The notes: generated from the letters alone by a model not told the origin. A stretch of DNA of 64,000 nt from an uncultured bacterium (GCA_937863685.1 CALMGM010000005.1:496001-560000), one strand, 5' to 3'; positions 26,934 to 36,251 are shown, numbered from the stretch's first letter. Numbers and translations: made by a program.

Positions 26934-28681
26934 TGGCCCTTCAGCATTTCCAAAATGCGGGGATCCTCGGTCAAACCGTTCTTTACCGCCTGGTGATAAT
27001 ATTCCAGGGCCCTCTGCCTATCCCCGGCCGAATAATAAAGAAAAGAAAGATGGTACAGATTCTTGCTGTCATTGGGTGAGATTTGGTGGGCCTGTAAAAG
27101 ATATCTCTCAGCTTTGGCCCAGTCGCCCTTCTTGAGATACAGGTATCCCAAGTTATCCGCCGCTTCGGCCTTGTCCGTTCCAATTTCGACCGCCTTCAGA
27201 AATTCGGACTCGGCCAGGTCGGGCCGTCCGGCATTAAGATAGACCAATCCCAGGGTGTTGTGCATCCCGGCATTGCCGGGTTCCCTGTTCAAGAGATCGA
27301 GGGCCAGCTTCTCGGCCTTCCGGTACTCCCCCTTTTGCAGATACAGCAGGCAGAGGTCGTTATAGGCGGTGTAATGTTTGGAATTGAGTCCGAAGGCGAC
27401 GATGAACTCCTTTTCGGCCAGATCCGCCTTTCCCCGGTTGGCATAACTGCGCCCTAAAATGGTATGGGCCACGTAGGAATGGGGCGATACCTCGGTGGTC
27501 TTTTTCCAGTGGGCCAAACCGTTCCGGAAACTGCGGCTGTATGACAGATTGATCCCGATAAAGAATATAAAAACCAAGATAATGGTAAGGCGTGACAAAT
27601 AAGTCGGGAATCTTCCCAACTTGGCTGGATCCAGTTGCATCAGCATGACGGTAAAGCCCATCAGCGGCAAATACAGCCGGTGTTCGGCAAAGTTGGCGTA
27701 GGTGGTGTTGCCTAAAAACGTGGGAGCCAGAAATAACAGGAACCAGCCGATGCCGAACAAAAACAGCTTTTTGCTTTTTATCTTCAGCCAGGATATCAGG
27801 GCCAGCAACACGACCAGCCCGGCTATTCCGTAAGCCACCGGCAGGTCGGCCGGGATGGGGTCCCCGGAAAGGTTTATGGGCAGGAATATCTTGCCGATAT
27901 AACTTAAGAATCCGATCAGGCTTTCCCCAAAGGTGTTCATTCTGGCATCGGTCAGGCCGGAAGATCCCCTCAGGGCCGAGGTCCTTAGCAGCAGATAGGC
28001 GCCAACTGTCGTTATCCAGCCCACCATCGAAAGAAAGATCCCTTTATCGAACAGCTTTTCACCCTTCTCCCTGTACAGTAATGAATACAAGATAAGCAAT
28101 ACCGGCAGCAAAACGGCCGTCTCCTTGGTCAGCAGGGCCAGGAAGAAGGAAATGATGTGCAGCAGACCCCATAGAATGCTCCCTCCCCGCCGGTAATTTA
28201 GAAAACAGAGAAATGACAACAGAACAAAAACCGCCAGCAGGGAATCGTTGCGGCCCGGGATCCAGGCCACCGCCTGGATCAGCACCGGATGGATGGTGAA
28301 AAACAACGCAGCGGCAAGTGCTGCCGTTTTATCCGTTTTTATCGTTTTAAGGAACAAATACAGCAGACAACAGGCCAGCAGATGGATCAGAACATTTCCC
28401 AGATGAAATATGAACGGCCGGGTGCCGCCGACCAAAGTATCGGTCATGAACGACAGGGTCAGCGCCGGCCGGTAGTAGATGCCCCGGTTCCCCCATACCA
28501 CATCAGTGGCGAAGGCCTTCAAGATATTGGCCGGGTCCTTCAGAAAATGGGCCTTCTCCACCAGCAGCTCCACGTCGTCGTGGCTGCTGAAATCAAAGAG
28601 CAGCGTCTGGCCGTAGATTGCTATGACCAGCAGAGCGATCAGCAAGTAAGGGGAAAAAGGATGTTTAAATATTTTTTTCAT
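26930..28681 (-). CDS. TMTC-like GT-C membrane protein with C-terminal TPRs
   Basis: A 583-aa protein. The first 400 residues hold about ten membrane helices, with an early SSHDDVELL acidic pair after the first helix, the place of the catalytic Asp-Asp/Asp-Glu in GT-C glycosyltransferases. RNDSLLAVF and LLTKETAVLLPV match the TMTC/PMT-like family. Residues about 405-580 form four or five TPRs (LGLVYLNAGRPDLAESEFLK, NLGYLYLKKGDWAKAERYL). It may glycosylate secreted proteins from a polyprenyl-sugar donor on the outer membrane-face side, an inference. It is 13 nt after manB and overlaps the TPR gene. Confidence 0.8.
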   Translation of the reverse strand: MKKIFKHPFSPYLLIALLVIAIYGQTLLFDFSSHDDVELLVEKAHFLKDPANILKAFATDVVWGNRGIYYRPALTLSFMTDTLVGGTRPFIFHLGNVLIHLLACCLLYLFLKTIKTDKTAALAAALFFTIHPVLIQAVAWIPGRNDSLLAVFVLLSFLCFLNYRRGGSILWGLLHIISFFLALLTKETAVLLPVLLILYSLLYREKGEKLFDKGIFLSMVGWITTVGAYLLLRTSALRGSSGLTDARMNTFGESLIGFLSYIGKIFLPINLSGDPIPADLPVAYGIAGLVVLLALISWLKIKSKKLFLFGIGWFLLFLAPTFLGNTTYANFAEHRLYLPLMGFTVMLMQLDPAKLGRFPTYLSRLTIILVFIFFIGINLSYSRSFRNGLAHWKKTTEVSPHSYVAHTILGRSYANRGKADLAEKEFIVAFGLNSKHYTAYNDLCLLYLQKGEYRKAEKLALDLLNREPGNAGMHNTLGLVYLNAGRPDLAESEFLKAVEIGTDKAEAADNLGYLYLKKGDWAKAERYLLQAHQISPNDSKNLYHLSFLYYSAGDRQRALEYYHQAVKNGLTEDPRILEMLKGQ

Positions 28682-28694
28682 GGGTATTGATATT

Positions 28695-30041
28695 TTACGA
28701 GCGGATTAAATTCAGCAGTTCGCCGGACTTGTCATTCAGAAGGGCCTGAGAGTTGGCCTCCACGTTAAGCCTCAGCAGCGGCTCGGTGTTGGATGGCCGG
28801 ATGTTGGCCCACCAGTCCTTGTAGGAGACGGTCAGCCCGTCCAGATGGTCCAGCTCGGCCCCCTTGTTCCGGTAGATGCTCTCCAGCTCGGCCAGCTTGG
28901 CCGGGATGTCCTCCACCTGGCTGTTGGTCTCGTTGATCCGATGATAGGGGTCGATCTCGGCCACCAGCTCCGACAGCGGCTTGCCCTCCTCGGAGATCAG
29001 CTGCCAGCACACCAGAAAAGCTATCAGCCCGGAGTCGGCGAACCAGAAATCGCGGAAGTAAAAATGCCCGGAGTGCTCGCCGCCGAAGATGGCGTTCTCC
29101 TGACGCATCAGCGGCTTGATCAGGGCGTGGCCCACCCGGCTGCGGATGGATTTGCCGCCGGCCCTGGCCACCGTCTCCGGCACGCAGCGGGAACAGATGG
29201 CGTTGTACAGCACGGTGGAGCCGGGCTTCTTTTTAAGCAGCATCTTGGCCACCAATCCGGCGATGTCCGACCCGCCCAAAGCCCGCCCCTTTTCGTCTAT
29301 CAGGAACATCCGGTCGGCGTCGCCGTCGAAGGCCGCGCCGAAATCGCACTTCTCGGCAATGACCTTGGCCTGCAGGGCAGCGATGTTCTCCGGCTCAATG
29401 GGGCTGGCCGGATGGTTGGGGAAACTGCCGTCCAGCTCGAAGAACAACGGGATCAGCTCGCCCGGCAGTTTGGCGAACAGCGGGGGCACGGTCTGCCCGG
29501 CCATGCCGTTGCCGGCGTCCACCGCTATCCTGTAGGGCTTGATCTTGTTGGCATCTATGAAAGTCAGGCAATAATTAATATAAGCTTCGTTGATATCCTT
29601 TTTGGCGATAGAACCTTTACCGGCGCTGTCTTTCAGCTGGCCCTGGTTGATAAGGTCCCGCATCTGGTTCAAACCATCGTCGCCGGAAAGCGGGATGGCG
29701 TCCTTCTGGCAGATCTTCAGGCCGTTATATTCCTTGGGATTGTGGCTGGCGGTGATCATCACCCCGGCCTCATATCCGTATTTGCCCACCGCAAAGTAAA
29801 GCCCGTCGGTGGAGACCCTCCCCAGGTCCACCACATTGGCCCCCTGCATGGTGATGCCCTCGGCCAGGGCCGCAAAGACGACATCGGAGGAAGTGCGCAT
29901 ATCGCGCCCCACCGCCACTTCCTGGCATCCCAGATGATCCACCAAGGCCCGGCCTATCTCCCGGGCCTGGTTTTCATCCCACTCGGTGGGGAATATACCG
30001 CGGATATCGTAGGCCTTGAAAATTTTCTGATTGACCGCCAT
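28695..30041 (-). CDS. manB: Phosphomannomutase/phosphoglucomutase
   Basis: A 448-aa alpha-D-phosphohexomutase of normal length. It has the N-terminal KAYDIRGIFP, the phosphoserine loop TASHNPKEYNG (about 97-107), the magnesium loop DGDADRM (about 240-246), the sugar loop GGEHSGHFYFRDF (about 318-330) and the phosphate-binding RPSNTEPLLRL (about 415-425). It interconverts hexose 6- and 1-phosphates to supply nucleotide sugars for the polysaccharide cluster. Mannose versus glucose preference cannot be read from sequence. The ATG follows AAGGAGC. Confidence 0.93.
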   Translation of the reverse strand: MAVNQKIFKAYDIRGIFPTEWDENQAREIGRALVDHLGCQEVAVGRDMRTSSDVVFAALAEGITMQGANVVDLGRVSTDGLYFAVGKYGYEAGVMITASHNPKEYNGLKICQKDAIPLSGDDGLNQMRDLINQGQLKDSAGKGSIAKKDINEAYINYCLTFIDANKIKPYRIAVDAGNGMAGQTVPPLFAKLPGELIPLFFELDGSFPNHPASPIEPENIAALQAKVIAEKCDFGAAFDGDADRMFLIDEKGRALGGSDIAGLVAKMLLKKKPGSTVLYNAICSRCVPETVARAGGKSIRSRVGHALIKPLMRQENAIFGGEHSGHFYFRDFWFADSGLIAFLVCWQLISEEGKPLSELVAEIDPYHRINETNSQVEDIPAKLAELESIYRNKGAELDHLDGLTVSYKDWWANIRPSNTEPLLRLNVEANSQALLNDKSGELLNLIRS

Positions 30042-30063
30042 AGTAAGCTCCTTGTTGTATTTT

Positions 30064-31788
30064 TTATTTTATAATTATCATTTTCTTGGAGATGCTTTTT
30101 CCGTCGGCATTCAGTTTATAAATATACACTCCGTTGGCCACCGCCCGGCCGTTGTCATCCCGGCCGTCCCAGGTTATTGATCCCGACCCCTCCCTCTTGT
30201 CCCTCCCCTCGAGAGCCTGCCCTGAGAATGACTCCCCGTTTTGAAACGAAGGGGGAGGGTTGGGTGGGGTCAGTGTTTTTACCAACTGCCCGGCGACGTT
30301 ATAAACCGCAAGCTTTACCGGCCCATCCCCTGTCACCTGGTACCTGATGACTGTTGACTGTCTGAACGGATTAGGATAATTCTGCCCCAACTTTAAACTG
30401 TAAACTTTATCATAGGAAACTGGTTCCCCAGCCACCCCGTCCGGCCCGGTATATTTGCACAACCAAACCATACGATTGCTATCGGCCAGCGAATTGGAAA
30501 ACAACACTTCACTCTTCCCATCGCCATCAACATCACCGGCCGCACCCATATTCACCAGCCAATCTCCCTGCCAGCGACCCCGTATATAGCCTGCCGGATT
30601 AGTATCAATATTCTTTTGCCCCAAAATAATATCCGCCTGTCCCATGCTCATTGGGTCAGGAATAGGGCTGTTCATTGAAACACCCAATTCCTCCAGGCTA
30701 TCGGCACTTAAATTTGAAAGATTAAAGCACCCAATACCATACCCGGTTAAGGTGTCCAATCCGACCTTGGTAATCTGCGGAATCGTATCCCAGGCAGCAT
30801 CTTGTTTAAGCAAATACATTTTGCCATTTGTTTGCGAGCTCCAATATCCTCCGGGGTAAAGATTGGCGCCAATGGCAGCCCATGTTTTATCATTTATCTT
30901 GCTTAATGCAAGTGTCCATGCACCCAACATATGTTCTATTCCCTCTCCATGAATCCAACCATCGGGTAATGTATCCATGGGTTCACCGCCATAATATATA
31001 TATACCTTTCCGGCATTGGAATAGCTTTCACTATTAGCATCAGCACCGACAATAATATCATCGCAACCATCTCCGTTAAGGTCCCCACCGGATGCCACGG
31101 TGATGCCAAAATGCTCCAAAATATCATATAAACCACCATGGATGACCACATCCGGCCAAGTATGCAAGCCAAGGGTATCGCCATAATATATATATACACA
31201 ACCATCGCCCCAATTGTTGGTACTGTGCATATATGCACCAATGACCAGATCGTCTATCTTATCCCCGTTGATATCCCCACTGGCGAGTGAACAACCAAAA
31301 TATTCCCGGGTGTTATTACGGGTAACGCTCCAATCTGCAATGGTGTCCATCGGATCCCCCCCATAATATACGTATACTTTGCCATCTTCGTATGTACTAC
31401 CATAATCCGTGGCTGAAACCGCAATGTCACAATATTCATCCCCATTAAAGTCTCCGGTACAAATATATTGCCCATAACGGTTGGTTGCATTTTCACCAGT
31501 TAATATAATATCTGCTATTGTATCAATATAATCGGTATATATTCTTATAGTTCCTTTATAGGGGTTAGATGAATACAAACTTAATGGTGGTGACCCAATT
31601 ACGATATCGCTGAACCCATCTTTATTTATGTCACCTCCAGCCAAAGAAGTGCCGAACACATCTACAGTATCAATGCCTCGGTGCTGCCAGATGGTATTAA
31701 GGTTATATGTAGTCTGGGCCTCCGCTTTGCAGGTGTACAGAAATAAGAGGGACAGAAATAGAAGGAATGTTATTTTAATTTGTTTCAT
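30064..31788 (-). CDS. Secreted FG-GAP/VCBS beta-propeller protein with C-terminal sorting domain
   Basis: A 574-aa exported protein. A signal peptide (to about AEAQ, residue 25) is followed by seven or so FG-GAP repeats with calcium-binding DxNxDGxxD loops (GGDINKDGFSDIVIGSP, GDFNGDEYCDIAVSA, SGGDLNGDGCDDIIVGA), the alpha-integrin-type propeller. The C-terminal 110 residues are a FlgD-like/type IX-style sorting domain (LGQNYPNPFRQSTVIRY, then WDGRDDNGRAVANGVYIYKL). A 29-residue Pro/Gly/Arg-rich insert interrupts that domain (see repeat). The propeller part is more AT-rich than the tail. Confidence 0.85.
   Translation of the reverse strand: MKQIKITFLLFLSLLFLYTCKAEAQTTYNLNTIWQHRGIDTVDVFGTSLAGGDINKDGFSDIVIGSPPLSLYSSNPYKGTIRIYTDYIDTIADIILTGENATNRYGQYICTGDFNGDEYCDIAVSATDYGSTYEDGKVYVYYGGDPMDTIADWSVTRNNTREYFGCSLASGDINGDKIDDLVIGAYMHSTNNWGDGCVYIYYGDTLGLHTWPDVVIHGGLYDILEHFGITVASGGDLNGDGCDDIIVGADANSESYSNAGKVYIYYGGEPMDTLPDGWIHGEGIEHMLGAWTLALSKINDKTWAAIGANLYPGGYWSSQTNGKMYLLKQDAAWDTIPQITKVGLDTLTGYGIGCFNLSNLSADSLEELGVSMNSPIPDPMSMGQADIILGQKNIDTNPAGYIRGRWQGDWLVNMGAAGDVDGDGKSEVLFSNSLADSNRMVWLCKYTGPDGVAGEPVSYDKVYSLKLGQNYPNPFRQSTVIRYQVTGDGPVKLAVYNVAGQLVKTLTPPNPPPSFQNGESFSGQALEGRDKREGSGSITWDGRDDNGRAVANGVYIYKLNADGKSISKKMIIIK
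30084..30400 (-). repeat. Sorting-domain coding copy A (near-identical to 32339-32625)
   Basis: The DNA encoding the C-terminal sorting domain is almost the same in this gene and in the GH18 gene. Both share the stretch around GGCCACCGCCCGGCCGTTGT and a second block around GGTACCTGATGACTGTTGAC. The similarity extends through silent positions, so a recent duplication or gene conversion is likely. Confidence 0.75.
30184..30270. repeat. 87-bp in-frame GC-rich insert within a sorting domain
   Basis: Between the shared flanks (KTL and GSITWDG) lie 29 extra codons made of CCCTCCC/GGGAGGG-type runs with a CTCCCC-GTTTTGAAACGAAG-GGGGAG hairpin. The homologous domain at 56.5 kb has no such insert. It resembles a small palindromic repeat that landed in the gene without breaking the frame. 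Confidence 0.6.
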
Positions 31789-32317
31789 GGGTATCGCCTT
31801 TTCTAAGCAACTCTGTGTCGCTGTTTGGCCGTTTTGGCATCGGCACCCATTGATTTGGAAAATATCTCAAAAACAGTCCTTTGCCGCAGTCTATATATCC
31901 GTAAAGATTAACGCCCTTTTGCTCCATTTTAATTGAAACAAACGGATACGATCTTATAAGCTCAACAAACCAATTGGAACCATCCATCGTCTTAAGCAAT
32001 ATACCGAAATTCTTTTCTTCTCCTTTATTCCTGTACCCTACCACCCAACCCCTCCGTTCACCCACAAAGCAAACATCCTGGAAATCGTAATCAGACTGGT
32101 TTATTCCGTTAACAATAATATTATTCCAGGTAATGCCGCCATCAATACTTTTCATCAATAGACCGTTAGAGCCCACAGCCCAAGCAATGCTGGAATCCAC
32201 CCTGCACACCGAGGTGAACTTGGTGGTATCGGTGGGCACAGCATTATTAACGGCTGTTTGTTGAGCATGCGCAGGCAAGGCAATAAAAAGCAATATGGAT
32301 AAAATAAACCCGCGCAT
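31775..32317 (-). CDS. Secreted BNR/YCF48-like repeat protein
   Basis: A 180-aa exported protein with a signal peptide ending ALPAHAQQ (about residue 19). It has two YCF48/BNR-like units (SSIAWAVGSNGLLMKSIDGGITW, then RGWVVGYRNKGEEKNFGILLKTMDG) of the beta-propeller type. It is shorter than most such proteins, which have six or more blades and a sorting domain, so it may be a truncated member. It overlaps the FG-GAP gene by 14 nt and begins 1 nt after the GH18 gene. Function is unknown. Confidence 0.7.
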   Translation of the reverse strand: MRGFILSILLFIALPAHAQQTAVNNAVPTDTTKFTSVCRVDSSIAWAVGSNGLLMKSIDGGITWNNIIVNGINQSDYDFQDVCFVGERRGWVVGYRNKGEEKNFGILLKTMDGSNWFVELIRSYPFVSIKMEQKGVNLYGYIDCGKGLFLRYFPNQWVPMPKRPNSDTELLRKGDTHETN

Positions 32318-32318
32318 A

Positions 32319-34334
32319 TCACCTCAAAACGATCATCTTTTTTGCCAGGCTTTTCCCGCCGGCGTTCAGTCTATAAACATACACCCCGTTGGCCACCGCC
32401 CGGCCGTTGTCATCCCGGCCGTCCCAGGTAACTGACCCCAACTTGGGTACAGACCCCTCCCTGCCCTCCCCGATGCGGAGAGGGACAGAGCTGTTGATAA
32501 GAGTTTTTATTAATTGCCCGGCAATATTGTAAACCGAAAGATTTACCGGCCCGTCCCCTGTCCCCTGGTACCTGATGACTGTTGACTGTTTGAACGGATT
32601 GGGATAATTCTGGTTTAACCTGATTGCTGTCCGCTGTCCCCTGTCCGCTGGCTCCGCCGCTACGCCGGTTACTTGCCCAAACGATACATCGTCCCACCGG
32701 TCCCAGTAGGCGTTGCTGTTCACCGCCCAGATGTTCAGCTTGATCCGGGCGAAGGCCGCCTTGGCCGGAGCCGTCACCGTTCCGGTGGTCAGATAGATGT
32801 ACGCCGCGCTGTCGGCGCTTAAGGCGGCGGTGGTATCGTCCAGCAGGAGATTGGCATGCAGAGAATCGAACCACTGGATCCGCATCCTCATGGTGTTGCC
32901 GGCCCCGTCGTTCTTACGCCCCCAGCCGGACAGACAATAGCTGGCCCCGGGAATTACTTTGACATCCTGAAAGAGAAATGACAGAAACGGCGCCGCCTTA
33001 CCAGAACAATCGGCCCGGTGCCGCAGGGCGTAACTGCCGGAATGAATGAAATCGGTGGCGGTATCGGCCACCGCATTGTCCCCTTCCAGCCATCCAAAGG
33101 GCTTGAGAGCGTTGTTGGACGGCACCGCCACGGTATCGCGGAAAACATTTTCCATCCCTCCGTTTATCAATGAATCGATTGGAATATTGAAATTGGTCCT
33201 CAGCGCGGTCCACAGTTCGGAACGGCTGCCGTCGTAGGACAGGGCCCACATCCCGGTGCCGGCCAAAAGGCTGTCCCACACCATCTGATACTTGTAGCCC
33301 AGGCTCATCTCGTCATCATACCAGCACTGGTGCCATTCCCCATCGTTGTAATAATACCAGGGAGTATAGAAGGAGGCCTGCCACTGCCGGCCGTAGTCAT
33401 AGGCCAGGGTTTCGGCCTGGGAAAATATCACCGCGCTGCCGTTCCCGGTGGTGGCCGAGCCGGCGGTTGTTCCTTCGCAGGGCCAGTCGTAACCGTAATA
33501 GGGCACCCCGCAGATCAGTTTATCACGGCGATTGCCGGAATAGACCGCGTAATCGCGAATGGTCCAGCCCACGTCGTAGGCATACCCGTCCAGCGGCGCC
33601 ACCGGCCCGGTGGTCGACGAGCCGCTCCAGAAATAATCGTAGGCCATGATGAACAGCCCGTCGGAATAGATGGCCAGACTGTCGTAATCCCAGGATCCGG
33701 CCCAGTCCACCGCCGGGGTGGCCAGCGAAACGTAGGAAGTGGGATCCCAATTGTGGAAGCTGTCCGACAGTTCGCGAGTGAACTTCACCATGTTCTGCTT
33801 CTGGGAAAGAAGCAGGCCCTCGAAGTCGATATTGACCCCTTCCACACCGGCATTGCGAACCATAGTTATGAGATTCTTCACCGCGTTGGTGCGAAAGGAA
33901 TCGCTGGAAAGTATCGAGGTGATGGCCGTACTGCTGAAGCAGGTGGCGCACAGCAGCACCTTGACCCCGTTCTTGTGGGCATGGGCGATGGTGGCCGACC
34001 AGGCGCCGGGAAAGCCGTGGCTGTCGGAGATGCTTCCGTCCCCCGCCATCTCGGCGCTGAAGCAGGCCAGATGGGTGATCAGGTCGTAATGCAGATACTG
34101 GTCGCTGGTCCAGTAGGGATCGTAACCCAGGATGGTCTTGCTTACCCGGGGTGATTTATCTTTGGCCAGCGGCGGGTATTTCACCTCCGAACCCTTGATG
34201 ATCAGGCTGTCGGAATAGCTCTCCGACTGCAGCTGATGGATGCTTTTATTCTGGGCCAGACCGGCGGAACAGAATACCGTCAAAAAGGCCAGCGCATCAA
34301 CCAAAAGGTAGTAGCTCATGTTTTTTGCTTTCAT
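32319..34334 (-). CDS. Secreted GH18-like glycoside hydrolase with C-terminal sorting domain
   Basis: A 671-aa exported protein. After the signal peptide (about 1-27) a family 18 TIM-barrel begins at KTILGYDPYWTSDQYLHY. The catalytic strand is VEGVNIDFEGL with the DxE pair (Asp170, Glu172), and later LFIMAYDYFW and CGVPYYGYDWPCEG are typical of spore-cortex/chitinase-like members. A beta-sandwich of carbohydrate-binding type follows (about 395-555). The C-terminal FlgD-like sorting domain (LNQNYPNPFKQSTVIRY) holds a 21-codon insert. Likely substrates are beta-linked GlcNAc polymers outside the cell. A strong promoter lies just upstream. Confidence 0.87.
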   Translation of the reverse strand: MKAKNMSYYLLVDALAFLTVFCSAGLAQNKSIHQLQSESYSDSLIIKGSEVKYPPLAKDKSPRVSKTILGYDPYWTSDQYLHYDLITHLACFSAEMAGDGSISDSHGFPGAWSATIAHAHKNGVKVLLCATCFSSTAITSILSSDSFRTNAVKNLITMVRNAGVEGVNIDFEGLLLSQKQNMVKFTRELSDSFHNWDPTSYVSLATPAVDWAGSWDYDSLAIYSDGLFIMAYDYFWSGSSTTGPVAPLDGYAYDVGWTIRDYAVYSGNRRDKLICGVPYYGYDWPCEGTTAGSATTGNGSAVIFSQAETLAYDYGRQWQASFYTPWYYYNDGEWHQCWYDDEMSLGYKYQMVWDSLLAGTGMWALSYDGSRSELWTALRTNFNIPIDSLINGGMENVFRDTVAVPSNNALKPFGWLEGDNAVADTATDFIHSGSYALRHRADCSGKAAPFLSFLFQDVKVIPGASYCLSGWGRKNDGAGNTMRMRIQWFDSLHANLLLDDTTAALSADSAAYIYLTTGTVTAPAKAAFARIKLNIWAVNSNAYWDRWDDVSFGQVTGVAAEPADRGQRTAIRLNQNYPNPFKQSTVIRYQGTGDGPVNLSVYNIAGQLIKTLINSSVPLRIGEGREGSVPKLGSVTWDGRDDNGRAVANGVYVYRLNAGGKSLAKKMIVLR
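32339..32625 (-). repeat. Sorting-domain coding copy B
   Basis: Partner of the 30084-30400 copy; near-identical outside the inserted segment. Confidence 0.75.
32436..32498. repeat. 63-bp in-frame palindromic insert in the GH18 sorting domain
   Basis: The insert sits at the same loop as in the FG-GAP gene and contains the palindrome CCCTCCCCGATGCGGAGAGGG (32464-32484), closely matching the copy at 46869-46889. It adds about 21 residues (VPLRIGEGREG). Confidence 0.65.
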
Positions 34335-34343
34335 ATTTTTATA

Positions 34344-34372
34344 AGTTTATGGCAGTAGACGGTTAATGTCAA
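34344..34372 (-). promoter_or_regulatory. Strong sigma70-type promoter of the GH18 gene
   Basis: Minus strand TTGACA (perfect), 17 nt, TAAACT. The predicted start of transcription is only a few bases before the ATG at 34334, so the mRNA is nearly leaderless unless translation starts at the internal ATG at 34319. It lies in the 48-bp gap to the divergent barrel gene. Confidence 0.65.
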
Positions 34373-34382
34373 GGAATAATTC

Positions 34383-36221
34383 ATGTTCCGGACGTCAATT
34401 ATCTTCTTGACTTTTAGTTCAAAATACTTGAAAATTCATCTTATGCGATTCAGTCTTATCATATTGTCCTATTGTCTGTTTTTTATTCTGTCTCCGGGGT
34501 ATTGTCAGGAACCGCCCACCCCCGGCAATGATGATGAATTCAGGCCTTTCACCATTCTGGCCCCCCTGCCGGATTCGGTGATCCCATCCGGGGAGGTTTT
34601 GGAAATTTCCCTGCTGCTGGATGAGGCCGCCGGCATGGACATCCACTTGCTGCTGGACGGCATTGAGCTGACATCACGGGCGCAGATAACCAAGGACTAT
34701 CTTTTCTATCTTTCACCGGAGCCGCCGGCGGCCGGCCCTCACCGGATAACCGTAATGTTCACCAGTCTGGCCGATACCGTGTTCAACAATTCCTGGAGCT
34801 TCAAGGCCTCTGCTTCGGATACCGCAATTGCCGGGCCAATAAAGATACCTCTCGATATCTCCCTTGCCGCCGGCATGTTCTATTCGCAGTGCGACAAAGA
34901 CACTGCCGGCCTGGGCCTGAGCTTTCCCATTGGCTGGCAACCCTCGGGCGATATTAATCTATCGGGACAGCTGGACGGCGGATTCTTCAATTCCTACCTG
35001 TCCTACGATCCGGCTTATGATAAATATCTTCACGGGCTGCTGCAGTATGACAATCCCTCGTTTGGGCTGTCCGCTGGAGAATTCTATCCCGAACTGTCAG
35101 CCTTGGTGTTCTCGGGAACATCCCCGTTGGGGGTTCTGGCTTCATGGCAGGGGCAAAAGACCGGGGTCCTGGGCACCGCCTGCCGCACCCAGCCGGCCGA
35201 TACTTTGTTACAGACCTACGCCCAGTATCTGGGCGGCGGACAGCTGAAAAGATCGCTGTCCGACAGCCTCTGGCTGTCCGCCGGATATCTCTACGGGTAC
35301 GACCAGCCGGGATCACTGCCGGACTCGGTGCGTTTTCGATCATCCACCTATATTTACAACGACACCCTGACCGGTTTCTCCGATACCCTGATAACTGTGG
35401 ACACCCTGTTATCGGGAAAGAACCGCCTTTGCTGGTTCTCTCTGGGGTGGCCGCTGGGTGGAGCCCGATTCCGCACCGATTACGCCCGATCGGGCTTCCT
35501 GCCGGATTCCTCGGCCGGATATATCAACGATCATAGTTATCTGCTGGGTATTAAAAAAGAGTTCGGCCGACATCAGCTTGACCTGCAGTATATCTCCTGG
35601 GGAAGGAGCTACAAGAGCTTCGGCAACCCCTATCTGGAGGCCGCCAAGAGAGAACTTGTGGGATCGGCGGATCTCCGGTTTCCCGCAAATCTTTCGGCCA
35701 GGCTGGACGGCTCGCTGTACAAGGTCCTAACCGATTCCGCCTCCGGCAGCAGCTTCAAGGCAGGTGGAGCAGTTAATTATGCCCGGGGGCGGCTGACCTC
35801 GGTCAGCCTGCGGTTGGATTACAACTTCCGGCCCTATATCGCCTATCTTTACCAGAACCGGAGCCTGAGCCTGAGCACCATTGCCAGACTGGGGGCCTTC
35901 TCGGCCATCTCCTCCTATTCTTACTCCTCAAGCTCCGGCATCAGCCTGACCCAGTCTCACAACGGAATGCTGGGCATCTCCCGCTATCTGATGCAGGACA
36001 AGCTGTATATTCAGGCCTCGGGACAGCACTATCAGGTTTTTGACAGTTATGGGCTGACCGACCAGGCCAGGACCACCGCCCAGTTGAGGACATCATTGCA
36101 GGCTACGGCCCATGCCGGAATCATTTTTGATTGCCGCAATATACAGCACCGGGATCGTGTCGCTTCGGATAAAAGCTATCATCAACAACTGGTATCGCTG
36201 TCAGTTAACTACAGATTCTAG
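34383..36221 (+). CDS. Large outer-membrane beta-barrel-like protein
   Basis: A 612-aa exported protein ending in NYRF, the aromatic C-terminal signature read by the BAM machinery. Residues 45-150 form a small beta-sandwich (ILAPLPDSVIPSGEVLEISLLLDEA). From about 160 to the end alternate amphipathic strands dominate, with many Tyr/Ser/Leu residues. The start is uncertain: the ATG at 34383 has an AAGGAA ribosome site, while the ATG at 34443 gives a cleaner signal peptide (MRFSLIILSYCLFFILSPGYC). It precedes the ECF sigma operon in the same direction. Function is unknown. Confidence 0.7.
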   Translation: MFRTSIIFLTFSSKYLKIHLMRFSLIILSYCLFFILSPGYCQEPPTPGNDDEFRPFTILAPLPDSVIPSGEVLEISLLLDEAAGMDIHLLLDGIELTSRAQITKDYLFYLSPEPPAAGPHRITVMFTSLADTVFNNSWSFKASASDTAIAGPIKIPLDISLAAGMFYSQCDKDTAGLGLSFPIGWQPSGDINLSGQLDGGFFNSYLSYDPAYDKYLHGLLQYDNPSFGLSAGEFYPELSALVFSGTSPLGVLASWQGQKTGVLGTACRTQPADTLLQTYAQYLGGGQLKRSLSDSLWLSAGYLYGYDQPGSLPDSVRFRSSTYIYNDTLTGFSDTLITVDTLLSGKNRLCWFSLGWPLGGARFRTDYARSGFLPDSSAGYINDHSYLLGIKKEFGRHQLDLQYISWGRSYKSFGNPYLEAAKRELVGSADLRFPANLSARLDGSLYKVLTDSASGSSFKAGGAVNYARGRLTSVSLRLDYNFRPYIAYLYQNRSLSLSTIARLGAFSAISSYSYSSSSGISLTQSHNGMLGISRYLMQDKLYIQASGQHYQVFDSYGLTDQARTTAQLRTSLQATAHAGIIFDCRNIQHRDRVASDKSYHQQLVSLSVNYRF

Positions 36222-36251
36222 GAACCATCCTGCAGGTGGAGGGCTCTAACC

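Noticed and set aside
28845-30074. 409-aa plus ORF opposite manB
   Set aside because: A mirror frame of a strongly conserved phosphohexomutase; repetitive His/Gln/Gly composition is typical of shadow ORFs.
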